The position numbers were made by a program, and so were the translations under genes. A stretch of DNA of 64,000 bases from contig OW121744.1 of the NCBI GenBank assembly GCA_933228675.1, forward strand, positions 62,103,928 to 62,167,927. The letters run 5' to 3'. Under the pieces are notes generated by a model. The model was not told the DNA's origin and searched no databases. It was given only the letters and a program-made list of their open reading frames with translations. Position 1 is the stretch's first letter. The number at the start of each line of letters is the position of its first letter. Below are positions 10,718-21,770 of the stretch, one piece after another. The DNA comes from Stomorhina lunata (Eukaryota; Arthropoda; Insecta; Diptera; Rhiniidae).

Positions 10718-11928
10718 GGGTGGATTAGTTGAACTTAGTGAGGCTGCCTTAACGGAGCATAACAGCTGATCGTTTCTATTGTGTGCCAAGCAGTTAGAGC
10801 AGTTAGGGAATTCTGCTGTCACTTTACCTTAACGTCCGTATCTGCTAAAAATAGAAAATATTTAAGTTCTTAAGTGACAGTAATTAAGAATGTTGTCAAT
10901 ACGTTGAGATGGAAAGACGCTTAAATGTAAAATACATTACAAAAACGCAAAATATTTGCAGTCATGTATGTAATTATAGTGAAATCAAAGCAGAATTTGC
11001 ATAAACAAATTTTGCAGTTAATTTTTTATACAATATTTTCCATAAATTATACAATTTCATACATTTTTTTAACAAAAAAAAAGGTAATTTTATGTTCTTT
11101 AATGAGTCGAACTTTAAATAGCCGAAATGGTAATGAAATAAACCCTGTGACAAGCAGTGATTTGACACTGTTGATCTATTTTCTGTTCGGAGCTGTTAAA
11201 AAGAAATGTTATCCCGACAAACCTGAGACAATTGAGCATTCTAAGGCCGAAATTTGTGATTTTATTGCTGAGATACTAAATAAATATGAGTACACTAATA
11301 TTTTACTTCTAACCACTAAAGTTTTACTTTAAACCAAAAAAGAAATTTGGCGAAATTTTAAAGTCTTTGTTTTAAAGAATTTTCCATTTTAAACTTTTAA
11401 ATCAATTTTTCATTTAAACTTCTAAAGCCCCACCCTATATATAGAGACTTCAATATAAAATAATTATGTCTATTCGGTGGAGCCCAAAATTGATCTATTA
11501 ATGTTTTTTTTTAATAAATATACAATTCGAAAAAGCCGCGTTTTAAAAAAGGTCTAAGATCGCTATAACTCGTTCGTATATCTTATTATTGACAACACCA
11601 TAATATCAGCTGTTTAATATAAACAAATCGAACAAGCCAAAAAAATAAAAATTCAAGTAGAAAATAAAAAAGTAAAATTTAAAATAAATTTAATTAATAG
11701 AAATATGAACGACAAAATACTAATTTTATTAGCATAGGCAATTGATTGCCCGTGCAAAAAGTATAACGCCGGCTACAAATTATCAGACTGTTCAAGTGGC
11801 AAATATTTTGTTTTGATTTTTTATGTCTAAATCATATGGCACGTCTTAAGTTGTTCAATAACTGCACTAAAGTCAGACGTTAAGTTGGCCGTTAAGGCAG
11901 CGTCACTCTAAGTTCAACTAATTCACCC
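10718..11928 (+). mobile_element. Mariner-like element with ~40-bp TIRs, 1,211 bp
   Basis: Left end GGGTGGATTAGTTGAACTTA and right end, inverted, GGGTGAATTAGTTGAACTTA continue to GCTGCCTTAACGG, making inverted repeats of about 38-40 bp. Both flanks read TTAAA (10713-10717, 11929-11933), containing the TA expected for Tc1/mariner. The exact target duplication (TA, TTAA or TTAAA) is ambiguous because the ends are symmetric. Inside is a transposase C-terminal fragment (11102-11300). The rest is AT-rich, so the element is an internally deleted derivative. Confidence 0.85.
11102..11300 (+). pseudogene. Mariner-type transposase C-terminal fragment
   Basis: In one frame the sequence reads SSDLTLLIYFLFGAVKKKC followed by DKPETIEHSKAEICDFIAEI. 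This matches the typical block of Tc1/mariner-superfamily transposases around the last catalytic residue (SxDLxPLDYFLWGxVKxxxY, then KPxTIExLKxxI). Here P and D of PLD are L and I, and W is F, so the catalytic aspartate is lost. Upstream sequence degenerates and no earlier domain is visible. It resembles the 17898-18468 relic in the same block. The reading frame continues to a stop at 11330-11332 without recognisable sequence. Confidence 0.8.
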
Positions 11929-11935
11929 TTAAAGG

Positions 11936-12018
11936 TTGCAATGAAGCTTATTTGGTTAGCACGTCGACTAAGCATAACATATCAAATTTTGCCTGGGTTC
12001 GAGACCCAGTCATTGCAA
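11936..12018 (+). pseudogene. tRNA-like sequence (decayed tRNA or SINE head)
   Basis: The ends TTGCAATGA (11936-11944) and TCATTGCAA (12010-12018) pair perfectly as an acceptor-like stem. The interior has an A-box/D-arm-like TTTGGTTAGCACG and a perfect T-arm, CTGGG-TTCGAGA-CCCAG (B-box GGTTCGAGACC). The middle, where the anticodon arm should lie, does not fold into a standard 5-bp stem, and the total of 83 nt is long. I call it a tRNA-like pseudogene rather than a functional tRNA. It lies 7 bp beyond the right end of the mariner-like element. Confidence 0.6.
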
Positions 12019-12165
12019 TATCATTTTCTATAACTAATAACTTTTAAAGTTATTAAGTCTTAAAGCATTACCATGCCGTCGATGTAAAATTAAAAAGCTG
12101 AAAGTTTAAAAAGTAGTTATCGACCCGCCCCACAGTGAGATTTCTTCATACATCTAACTGCAAAA

Positions 12166-12835
12166 AATATAAGGAGTTATCCTACAACGATGAAATTTGG
12201 CACACTTATTTAGTTTTATATAGATAAGAAAAATTCAAAAAAACTTTGAAATCCGACGACTCCTTGAGGTACCTCCCTTGGACCCCCATTTTTTTACTTA
12301 TTTTTCTTCTCAATGTATAACCCGCAATTTTCAACAGAATTTCATGAAAATCGGCATAACTCTATTATTTGACCAAGAAAAGAGCTCCACTAGTTTTGGT
12401 TGAAATCCGACGACTCCTTAAGGTACCGCCCTTTTACCCCCATTTTTTCACTTATTTTTCTTCTCAAGGTATAAACCCCAATTTTCAATAGAATTTGATA
12501 AAATTTGGCACACTTCTATTTTTTTATCCTGAAAAAAGCCCTACTAATTTTGGTTGAAACCCGACGACTCCTTGAGGTACCTCCCTTGGACCCCCATTTT
12601 TTCACTTATTTTTCTTCTCAATGTATAAACCCCAATTTTCAATAGAATTTGATAAAATTTGGCACACTTCTTTTTTTTTATCCTGAAAAAAGCCCTACTA
12701 ATTTTGGTTGAAACCCGACGACTCCTTGAGGTACCTCCCTTGGACCCCCATTTTTTCACATTTCAATGTATAACCCACAATTTGATAAAATTCGGCACAC
12801 TTTTATTTTCTACCAATTTTGGTTGAAATCCGGTT
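12166..12835. repeat. 154-bp tandem array, four to five units
   Basis: The marker CCCCCATTTTTTCAC occurs at 12283, 12437, 12591 and 12745, exactly 154 bp apart. Units share GACGACTCCTTGAGGTACC, ATTTTTCTTCTCAATGTATA and AATTTGATAAAATTTGGCAC. The third and fourth are nearly identical; the outer ones are diverged or shortened. GAAATTTGGCACA recalls the body of HINE-like elements, so the array may have expanded from one. Open frames inside are just the repeat read through. Confidence 0.92.
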
Positions 12836-12855
12836 AAAGCCAATATTTAAATATT

Positions 12856-13125
12856 TTATTCATTAATTATCATTTCCTTAACTACATCATCCAATTCCGA
12901 CACATTTTTATAAGGTTGTCGTCTTAAATTACTTATATATGGATCAGAAGACTCAAGTAAACGATGAAAAACATCGGTATTTGTTGCAGTTCTACTGCAC
13001 TTTCTAGAAAACATTAATCTGTAATTCCTATAATCTTTGTATTGAGCTTCTTCTGCTTCCTCGGAGAGCATACCAATTGGGAGTACTGCTGCATCTATTA
13101 TGTCCTTTCCATGTATAAGAATTTT
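12856..13125 (-). pseudogene. Unidentified protein fragment, possibly transposon-encoded
   Basis: The minus-strand frame from about 13125 to the stop at 12856-12858 reads ILIHGKDIIDAAVLPIGMLS, then EEAEEAQYKDYRNYRLMFSR, and ends SDPYISNLRRQPYKN...EMIINE. It looks like real former coding sequence: balanced composition and a charged helical segment, unlike the surrounding A/T-rich frames. It has no start codon at its natural beginning; an internal ATG at 13069-13071 gives 71 residues. I have an impression that similar C-terminal segments occur in multicopy arthropod proteins but cannot name the family. No catalytic motif is visible. Confidence 0.5.
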
Positions 13126-14806
13126 AATTTTTAAGAATTTTTTTGTTTTTTTTTTTTAATTTCTTATGCACTTTTTCCAAATAGCTGTCAATAAATTATT
13201 AATAAATTGTTGTTATAAAAGAGCTAATGTTAGGATTAATAACTGCAATTTGATTAAAAACTTAAGCCTGAAGGTATGCAATGGTTTTTTATTATAAGCA
13301 ATATTCCTGACTTTTTTTACTAAATTTTGATTTTTTCAAAAGTTTGACAAAAGTTGCAAAATTTTTTTAGCTAATTCGAAAGAAAAGCCTTTTGTCTTTC
13401 ATTTCATTATACTAAGAGCACGGAGGTAAACCGAGCCAACTGACTTTTTCTCCAACGAAAACTGCCAATGCTAAATTTTATAGGACAATCTTGATGCGCT
13501 CATATCTCCCAAACTATGTATGCAGTAAACTTTTTTTTCTTTAAAACAAACACAAGATCTCAGACTTCAATAAAATTCACACCTACATTTTGCCACTTGA
13601 AATATCTTCGATACATAAGCCTTTAAATTTCAATAATTTTACCATAAATTTTTGTTTCACAACATTTAGCTGACTTCAACCGATTTTTTCTATATATATG
13701 TATATATATCTTAGGAAAAAAATATAGATTTTTCATTGCCAGATTCTTCTCTATCAAATGGCATTATTAGATTTTTGAAAAGTGATAGTCAAAAAATGCC
13801 TTTTTTGCAGCAGAAATACCATAGTGCGCCCTCATGCATATAGTAATAATTGTAACAAGTAGCTAATGATACCAAAGATATAGAGGATGTCCTTGTTGAG
13901 TTATATTAAGATTATGTACATAATAAAAACTAATTAAATTTCTTAATCAGTTTTTTTTATGTAATATAATAAAGCCGTACCTAAGTCTAATTAGAGTCCA
14001 TTTCAAATATGTAATATTTTTCTTACAATAAAAAAAGCAACATAAAAATTATTTTTTTTTATATTTTTTATAATTAAACCTTCTAATCTCTTTAACTATC
14101 GCAATAAGAAAAAATGCTTTACAAAACTTTTATTACACATTTATTTCATTGTAATTTATCTTTTTTTCAAATCTCTATTTATGATTACGATGAATGTTTT
14201 TCTCTACTTTTTTTTGTTTGTTCCTTTTCTCATGTACAAGAAATATAATTGCGCCAGGATTATGCCAACAAAAAGGACATTGAACTATAATTCTGTAGTT
14301 GGAAGCCACATTAAAGTGACATGTTATTTCTCTACTTCATGCACTGTGGGCTATTTGAAAGGGAGTTTAAGTGGGACTTTATAACATTTACAATGAGGAA
14401 GAGTGTACTATACTTACATGCCCTAACTTACTTTGCTTTCAGTGGGACTTTTTAACATTTACAATGAGGAATGTTACTTACTCTTACTTACTTTGTTTCA
14501 AGAATTTAGAATAATGGATTTGATGTATGTAGATATAAAGACATGGATAATTATCCTATGAAATATAGATAGGAATTATTAATAATGCCTTCCGAAATTT
14601 TAAATAACAAAATTCTGAAAATTTTCAGTTAATCCGGGAATACATCACTCGAAAATAGAGTTACGGGTTTTACTTAATCGAAAATTTTGTCTAGAAATAA
14701 AATATTTTCAGCTTTGCTTTTTCCTCTATTTTAAATGCAAAAATGTTAGAGCAGTAATTTTATTTAATTTTTTATAAAAAAATGTCATTTATTTATAAAA
14801 TTTTCC
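13126..14806. other. AT-rich sequence with a short direct repeat
   Basis: No credible gene. The segment GTGGGACTTT-N-TAACATTTACAATGAGGAA occurs at about 14370-14400 and again at 14442-14472 (offset about 72 bp), with TTACTTACTTTG nearby in both. The rest is low complexity. Confidence 0.6.
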
Positions 14807-16570
14807 ATATCGTTGGTCTCATGTAGAAAGGCCCTAACTCATATATTTAAAACTTAGCAGGAGAAGGTAGAAACTGATTTAAGACAGTAAATGACAAAAT
14901 TTTACGATATTTTAAATGCATGTAATTATCCAATTGAACGACGAATTTAATTCTCAAAACTTTTGTTTAAATTTTAAACATATAAAAAACTAAATTGAGA
15001 TAGAGCTTTTTGTATTCTCATTTCAAAGCATAAATGTAACTTAAAGCTTTTTTCTGTAGTGATAAAAACAAATTATATTAAGGAATCTCTACGTAGAGAA
15101 TTTTTTCTATAAGAAAGCTTTCGATAGCGAATGCTTTCTACAAGAGATCTTTCAATATTCAAAGTTTTCGATATTGTTTCTATAGGAAAGCTTTCGATAT
15201 TGAAAGTTTGACATGGAATGGTTTCTATATAAAATCTTTCGATTTTCAAAGTTTTATGAAGAAAAGAAGAGTTTTCTGTAGAAAATCATTCCTTATCGAA
15301 TGTTTATTATTAAAAAGCATTTCGAAATCGAAAGACTTATATCGGAAATCTTTAGATATTGGCATTTTTATATTGAAGAGCTCTTGATATGGAATATTTT
15401 AAGTAGAAAGCTTTGGATATTGAAAGAACGACAAAAGTTTTATGTAAGAAATATTTTTGATATCGAAAACTTTCTATAGAAAATCTTTCACAATCAACAT
15501 TTTTTTATAGGAAACATTTCGATATAGAAAGTTCTATACAGAAAATATTTTTTTCCGGAAAGCTTTCGATATGGAATGTTTTTATAAACTTTTTATATTA
15601 AAAGTTACCTATAGGAAAGTTTTGATATTGAAAGTTTTTTATAGAAAGTTTTATATAATAAATCTTTTGATATCGAATGTTTATTATATGAATTCTTTCG
15701 GCATCGAAAGTTTTTTATAAGAATTGTTAATATAAATAGTTTTTAAGAAAGCTTAGGATATTAAAGTCATCTATAGGAAAAGCTTTTGATGTTGAAATTT
15801 TTCTAAAGTAAAGTTTTATATAAAAAGTTTTCTATCTGAAATATTTTGACGACAAATGTTTTATGTAATATATCTTTCGATATCGAATGTTTATTATAGA
15901 AATCTTTTCGACATCGAAAGTTTTATATAGGAATTTTTAATATAAACAGTTTTTAAGAAAGCTTAAGATATTAAAGTTATCTATAGGAGAAGCTTTTGAT
16001 ATTTCTCTATAGGAAAGTTTTATATAAAAAGTTTTTTATCTGAAATATTTTGACGGCAAATTTTTAACAAAAAATCGTTCGATATCGAAAGTTTATTATT
16101 GAAAACCTGTCGACATTGAAAGTTTTATATAACCAAAACCTTAGATAAATAATCACAGTTTTTTAATAGAAAGCTTTGGATGTGGAATGTTTTTAGTAGA
16201 AAGTTTTAGATATTAAAAGTTACCTATAGAAATGTTTTAAATATTGAAAGTTTTCTATCCGAAAAATGTCGACAAAAGTTTAATATAACACATCGTTATA
16301 CATCCAACTGAAAGCTTTAAGATTCGAAAGTTTTTTTTATTTGTTCATGCAACGACACATAAATTGGCGAGATAGGGCTTTTAAAATTTTTTTTTTTTTA
16401 TGAATAAGTTAGGGCTTCTTACAAAATTACTTATATAACCGCTAATTTTAAAAAAATTGACTTAAATTTTTGCGAGCAGGTGTATTTGTGTTAAATGCAT
16501 TGGAATCACAAAAAAACATCAATTTCGAAAAAAGTGTGAGTTAGGCCTTTCTACATGGGACCAACGATAT
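14807..16570. mobile_element. Inverted-repeat-bounded block enclosing a degenerate array
   Basis: ATATCGTTGGTCTCATGTAG...GGCCCTAACTCA (14807-14842) is matched in inverse by TGAGTTAGGCC...CTACATGGGACCAACGATAT (16538-16570). The roughly 35-bp inverted repeat encloses about 1.7 kb, mostly the degenerate array at 15090-16335. This may be a foldback-type element whose interior expanded. No target duplication is evident and no protein is encoded. Confidence 0.65.
15090..16335. repeat. Highly degenerate 30-50-bp repeat with palindromic cores
   Basis: Words such as GAAAGCTTTCGATATTGAAAG, TTTTCTATAGAAAGTTTT and TTTCGATATCGAATGTTTATTATA recur with variable spacing for about 1.2 kb. Many contain dyads (GAAAGCTTTC, CGATATCG). 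Units are too diverged to give an exact monomer. It looks like an old relative of the AT-rich palindromic satellites at 33.7-38.9 and 40.5-44.6 kb. Confidence 0.8.
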
Positions 16571-17069
16571 ATAGCTTGAAAATATTTCCCTACATATCAT
16601 TGTCCTTATAATCATAATTTGGATTTTTGTCTCCTATTTCTTTTTTCTTCCTTGGTGAAAATATGATGAGGCGACATTCTTTTCCATTAAAATGCAATTT
16701 ACTGCAATTCATTGTTTACATCTACAGTCAGATGTTATTAAAAAATAAAAAAAGTTATATATATTAAAAATAAAATACCAAAATAACAGACACAACTTCA
16801 ACAACATAAAAAGAAATTTTCTGCAAGAAAGAAACAACAAAGGAATGAAAAAAAATTATGAAATCAAGAAAAAATCTAGAGTAAAGTTTATCACTAGAAC
16901 GACGAGATAACCAACAGTGCACAGTGGGAAAATGGTGGAAAAATGTAATGGAAATAAGTCCACAACTTGTAAACTCCAGTTAGATACCTGGAAGTTTTAT
17001 ACCTGGAAAGCCTAGCTTTTACTGGGGCGACACTATAGGCCCCAAAGTAGGGCCCCTCAGACTTAAGTA
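16571..17069. other. AT-rich sequence, nothing recognised
   Basis: No gene or clear repeat. A short GC-richer stretch (17030-17060, ATAGGCCCCAAAGTAGGGCCCCT) lies just before the MITE at 17070 and contains the small inverted pair GGCCCC / GGGGCC. Confidence 0.5.
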
Positions 17070-17598
17070 TGAAACACAATTGGAACGAACGACCAATTTT
17101 TCGGAACGAATATTCGTCGTTAGAAATAGAACATATGGGTTTATTTGAAAGTGCTCACAATAGATAAGTACGACGAAATTTGTCGTGCGTATCGAATAGT
17201 GCGATATGTTTATTTCTATTTCATACACGGGCGAACTACGACTAAACTGGTTTAGAGTGGCTGTATTTCTATTTCTGTTGAAAAATATTAGAAATTATAT
17301 GTGTTTTTGTAAAATATGGTCACCTTATAAATTGTAAACAAAAAAATTATTATTTCAAATAAAATTAATCAAATATTTTCTTTTTGTAAAAAAATAAAAT
17401 AAAAAAAATTGCAAATGTTGTGAGTACGCGATACGAAAAAAAGTGTGAGTAATGTGTGCTAATGAAAAATAAACAAAAATGGCGTCAGCAACGTTTATTC
17501 GTCCCAAATGTGTTCAATGGACGAATATACAAGACGAATTTTTAAAGCCGAATTCGTCGTGCTGGCCGAAATTAGTCATTCGTCCCAATTGTGTTTTC
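17070..17598. mobile_element. 529-bp MITE with AAACACAATTGG termini and TA target
   Basis: The left end TGAAACACAATTGGAACGAA and right end, inverted, GAAAACACAATTGGGACGAA continue in both to ACGAC/TGACTAATTT, giving inverted repeats of about 30 bp. TA flanks both ends (17068-17069, 17599-17600). ACGAAT words recur internally (near 17105 and 17520). There is no coding capacity. A Tc1/mariner-mobilised MITE is the likely reading. Confidence 0.85.
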
Positions 17599-17897
17599 TA
17601 CCTTTAAAAATCACTTAAACTGATATATAATTGTCATTTTCCAACCGATTTGAAAAATCATACTATATAGCAAATACTTAGGTCAAGATCTACAAAAAAA
17701 TATTGCGACATGCATATCCTATCTCTTATGGTTTTAAAGATATTCGACTTGAAAAATTAAAATTTTTAATTTTTGTCCTATACTACACCGTGGTTTTTTA
17801 CTAATATCTGATCTAAAGGGTTATCCATTTCGTGGTTCGACATCTGTCAAACTAAGTTGTTAAACTAATTTTTTTCTTTTCAATTGAAAGTCTGACA

Positions 17898-18468
17898 TTG
17901 ACGAAAATGGATCACTTAAGTATCGCACAACGCATAAAAATTATCAAAACATACTACAAAAATGGTAATTCTGCAACAGCCACATATCGTGCTTTAAGAG
18001 GAGATTATGGTTTACATAATCGTCCAACTACGCAAGCAATTGGCAAAATTGTGAAGAAATTTGAAAAGAGTGGAACGGTTACAAATATTGTATGGGGTGT
18101 GCATCATCGTTTCGCTCGTTCCGCTGAAAATATCGCTGCTGTAAGTGAAAGTGTTGCCTTAGACCCGAATGTGTCGATTTCTCGTCGATCTCAGGAATTA
18201 GGACTGTCTTACGGCACATTATTGTAGAATACGACTTGGAGAATATGTGGTTTCAACAAGATCATGTGGCATCATCTTGTTGAAGCCACACAACTCGAGC
18301 GAATATAGCTTCATTGCAAGAGACATTTCCTGGCAACGTAATTTCTCGTCGTGAAGATATCAACTTGCCACTAAGATCATGCAATTTGACACCATTAGAC
18401 TTTTTTATGGGGCTACGCGAAAGACCGTGTTTATTCAGACAAACCTTTAACTCTTGAAAAGCAAAATT
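17898..18468 (+). pseudogene. Mariner-superfamily transposase with large internal deletion
   Basis: The N-terminal 105 or so residues are well preserved: MDHLSIAQRIKIIKTYYKNG, a helix-turn-helix region, an RPTTQAIGKIVKKFE linker and SISRRSQELGLSYGTL, the usual double-HTH DNA-binding part of a transposase. Methionines at 17898 or 17907 could start it. After SYGTL the sequence jumps to EYDLENMWFQQD (from 18224, shifted frame), deleting roughly 130 residues including the first catalytic D. The remainder reads SHTTRANIASLQETFPGNVI and SCNLTPLDFF, then needs a frameshift to give GYAKDRVYSDKPLTLE. There is also an in-frame TGA after ASSC. It ends at or just inside the MITE at 18454. Non-functional. 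Confidence 0.92.
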
Positions 18469-18835
18469 ATTCGCACTTAATCCCAGTCTACTACATTTAT
18501 TTGTTTTTGTAATTGACAATTTATTGAAAATAGCCAAAAAATGTTTCTGAAGACAAACAATTCATCGACGCATTTCGATGGTTGGCTAGATCATCATCTA
18601 CAGGAGGAGCATCCCTATTTTTAGACAGATATAAAACCTCGCATTATTACATTTTGAGGCCCTTATTACATTTTGAGGCTCCACTGGGAGTCTAGGATAA
18701 CAGAAGAATTACATTTTTTACAAACACAATCATCACGAATTATCGACTGAACAAAAGTAACCACAAATATTTTTCAATACATTATTAAATAAATGTATTC
18801 GACTGGGATTAAGTGTGAATAATTTTTCTTTTGAA
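18454..18835. mobile_element. ~380-bp MITE (family A) in the transposase 3' end
   Basis: The ends TTGAAAAGCAAAATTATTCG (left) and, inverted, TTCAAAAGAAAAATTATTCA (right) both continue to CACTTAATCCCAGTC, giving inverted repeats of about 40 bp. The interior contains GACAATTTATTG, GCCAAAAAATGTTT and GGCTAGATCATC...CAGGAGGAGCATCCCT. Two related copies lie in the palindrome at 43262-43618 and 44625-45012. No protein is encoded. Confidence 0.8.
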
Positions 18836-19084
18836 TAATATTTACTATGCCGACAATTTTTATTAAATTTTATTTAACTTTGCAAGAGAAATAATTTGTA
18901 TCATCCCTAAAGTATGCTACAAAATATTTGCTAAAAAGTCTGTTTTTTATCGATGTCGAAAAAGATGATTTTGACCTAGGAATTTGCTTAATATTTTATA
19001 TAGCAGAGATTTTCATCTTGAGATACAAAAATGCATCTGTTTTGTAGTTTATATAAAATTATTTTGACCTTTTTATAATCACCA

Positions 19085-20134
19085 TCAAAAAGAATGGGCG
19101 GTATATTGAGATCGTCATTCCGTTTGTAATTTCCTTAATATTGGCTCAAAAACCAAAAGGGATATGTATTCTAAGTCCTTATGAATTTCTAAGACGATTG
19201 AGCGATGTCTGTCTGTTGAAAACACAATAACGCCTAAACAAAAAGAGCTTGATCTCTGAAACTTGGCAAAGATATTTCTCATTTCTGTTGGTGTTGAAAT
19301 TGGGCAAAATCGTTTCACATTTGACCATAGCTCCCGTATATCCACTTCTAGGCTAATCGCTTAATTGCTAATGAATGACAAATTATAGTAGCTATGATGA
19401 TAAGAATTAGTATATAGAAGTTTTACATAAGCGTATAAAATTTCATCGAAATCGGTTCACATTCAACCATTTACGGAAACAGCCTAAATTCTACTAAATA
19501 TAAATACATTTGAACGCCAATAAATGATAAACTGTTATAGCTATATCCACTAAATTTGGCACAAGAAATTCTTATGTGAATACCAGCCAGTGTGCCAAAT
19601 CGGTCACCATACGACTATAGCTCCCATATAAAAAACTTACGGAAACACAAAAATACAAAAAAAAAGTTAGATAAAAACGCGATAGTGTCTTAACGAAAGA
19701 AGCTAGAGGGACAAAATTTTACAAAAGTGATTTCGATATTTTGAAAAAGTTGTGTATTGAAAATGGGCGAAATCAGTTTACATTTAGTAGAGCTCCTATA
19801 TAACCCCGTCCCGGGAATCACATTAATGCTGATAAATTGTATATAATTGTAAAAGTTATGACGACTAAATTTAGCAGTTTTATGCAACTATTGTTCAGCA
19901 TATCAAATTTTATAGAAATCGGCCCATATTTGACTATAGGTTTCATATAAAAACCACTTCCGGAAAGCAAAAAAAAAAAAATGTTACAAAATTAAAAGCT
20001 ATTAAATTAGAAACTATGACAGCTATGGCCACTAAATTTTGCAAGAATAAGCTTTATATAAATACCAGCCAGTGTGACAATCGGTCAACATATGGCTATA
20101 ATTCTTATATATATAACATCCCCTTTTTATATCT
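19085..20134 (+). mobile_element. HINE-like relic, subfamily B
   Basis: It holds GATTGAGCGATGTCTGTCTGTTG and ATTCCGTTTGTAATTTC near 19116-19215, then diverged 150-200-bp modules with AAATCGGTTCACATT, ACCATAGCTCCCGTATA and AATTTGGCACAAG. The module AGAGGGACAAAATTTTACAA to CGGGAATCACATTAATGCTG (about 19706-19835) is clearly related to 48868-49010 in the complete subfamily B element. Both ends are degraded. Confidence 0.7.
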
Positions 20135-20154
20135 TCAATCAAAAAGATTCTAAA

Positions 20155-20262
20155 AAATGTTTTTTTAATTTTTTTACCACGCCTACAAATACCGCCCATT
20201 TTGTATTTTGTTAACTGTGTAGCCATCTTTAGTCCGATCATTGTACTTTATATATCTTGCCA
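20155..20262 (+). mobile_element. Fragment of the hAT-type MITE found at 55170-55718
   Basis: TTTTTTTACCACGCCTACAAATACCGCCC...TTTTGTTAACTGTGTAGCC...TCCGATCAT matches 55256-55345 closely. It is a truncated piece with no terminal repeats. Confidence 0.8.
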
Positions 20263-20299
20263 AAAACAATTATTTTCATGGTTTTTGTTTTTAAATTCG

Positions 20300-20905
20300 C
20301 TAATTATTTCTTAATATTCCGTAATCTCGTTATGAAAAGTTTCAGAAATTTTTCCAAATTTTGACATTTGACCGCGGTGAAGAAAGGGTTAATCTCATCC
20401 AATATTAAAAAACCCTTTAGCATAGGTTTTCCATAAAATAAAATTTACCGAGCATTTACTCGAATTTGGCCCACAAATTTTCATTTTCGCGAAATTCTTC
20501 AATTTGAAATCTCAGGTTCGGCGAAACGGTTTAAGATATCGACCTAATTTTTTTTAGGTTTTATTTTCCCATTTGTCTGTTTGGATACGTTGGAAAGCAA
20601 ATTTTAAATTTGTAATATTTGTTGAACAAAATTTTCAAAAAATTAAAAAATGATTTTTGAAACCGACCTGAGAAAAATGTACCATTTTCCAAAATGAAAA
20701 AAACTAAGTAAATTTGATTATATTTAAACAAAACTGAACTTTTTACTAGTAACAAGCCATTTAATGATAAATCATGTCTAACTTTGGAATTTCTTTATTT
20801 ACACCATACAATTTTTGGTGCATATCCTTAGGAGCGTTTTCAAGGACATGAATTTTTGGGGGGAAAACTGCAATAACTTTTAAACTACTTCATGGATTTT
20901 CATCT
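20300..20905 (-). repeat. Foldback-arm family, uninterrupted copy
   Basis: Related to the arms of the foldback element at 24716-26845 (shared order: AAGGGTTAATCTCA, CATTTACT, CGCGAAATT, GGCGAAACGG / GGCGACACC, ACCGACCTGAGAAAAATGTACC, GCATATCCTTAGGAGCG, AAACTGCAATAACTTTTAAA, CTTCATGGATTTTCATC). It is also closely related to the host sequence of 61.3-63.5 kb. Because it lacks the two insertions there, it serves as an empty site. Open frames inside are not gene-like. Confidence 0.8.
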
Positions 20906-20941
20906 TTCATGATTTGAAATAAAGCTGTATTAGTTCTCTTT

Positions 20942-21727
20942 CCCAGTAAGAACAGTGTCAAACGTTTGAAATATGATGACTTTTACATTTGATATCAAAC
21001 GTTTTTTTCAAACTTTTTTCAAACCTGAACAGATGTTTGAGATTCACATTCATTTTCAAATGAGGGTTCATTTGAGAATAAACGTTTGAAAAATTATAGT
21101 TTCTCAAATTGAGAATAAAGATTATTCTCAAATCATTATCAAACCCTAAGATGATTTGAGAATAATTTGAAAAATGGTGTTATATAAATTTGATATCAAA
21201 CCTTATTTCAATTTTTTTTTTCAAACATTAAAAAAAATAATTTATGTTAAATAAAATTAATGTTTAAGATATTTTAATGGAATGGCATTGCATTTCAAAG
21301 AAATTCGTTATTTGCTTCGGATTTTTTAAAATTGATCCATATTTGACCATAAAACCTTGCTTAAAAAATTTCAAGATTAAAAATTCAATAATCTTCATAT
21401 GCATAAGTAAATTTTCTTTGTTTCTTAAAATTTTATTTTAAGCAAAAGAATTCAAATATGATGCACCGTTTTCAAAAACAAAATAAACAAACTCAAAAAT
21501 ACAACGCCATTTTATTTATGTTTCACATGTAGATGATATCCACATTTGAAAAACCTTTGATAATGATTTAAGAATAAAGGCATTTCTCAATTTGAGAATA
21601 AAGTCCCTTTTTTGTTGAGAACGCTATTATTCTCAAATCAGTATCAAATCAGTATCAAACGTTGGACCTTTGAAAAAAGATTTATTTTCAAATCATCCTC
21701 AATTTGAGAATAAACCTTTTTTCTTAC
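20942..21727. mobile_element. Candidate MITE with CAGTAAGAA ends
   Basis: The region begins CAGTAAGAACAG and ends TTTTTTCTTACTG, a 9-bp inverted terminus. The interior is dominated by TTGAGAATAAA and CAAACGTTTGAAA words in both orientations (near 21060, 21110, 21585, 21700). No target duplication is seen. The call rests on short termini and shared internal words only. Confidence 0.45.
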
Positions 21728-21770
21728 TGCGTTAATATTCTATTATTTTTTCTTGTAAAAATTATTTATT

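Noticed and set aside
12544..12759. 71-residue frame with internal repeat
   Set aside because: Read-through of the 154-bp tandem array.
20942..21727. A hAT element based on CAGTAAGAA ends
   Set aside because: No 8-bp duplication at the flanks; kept only as a low-confidence MITE candidate.
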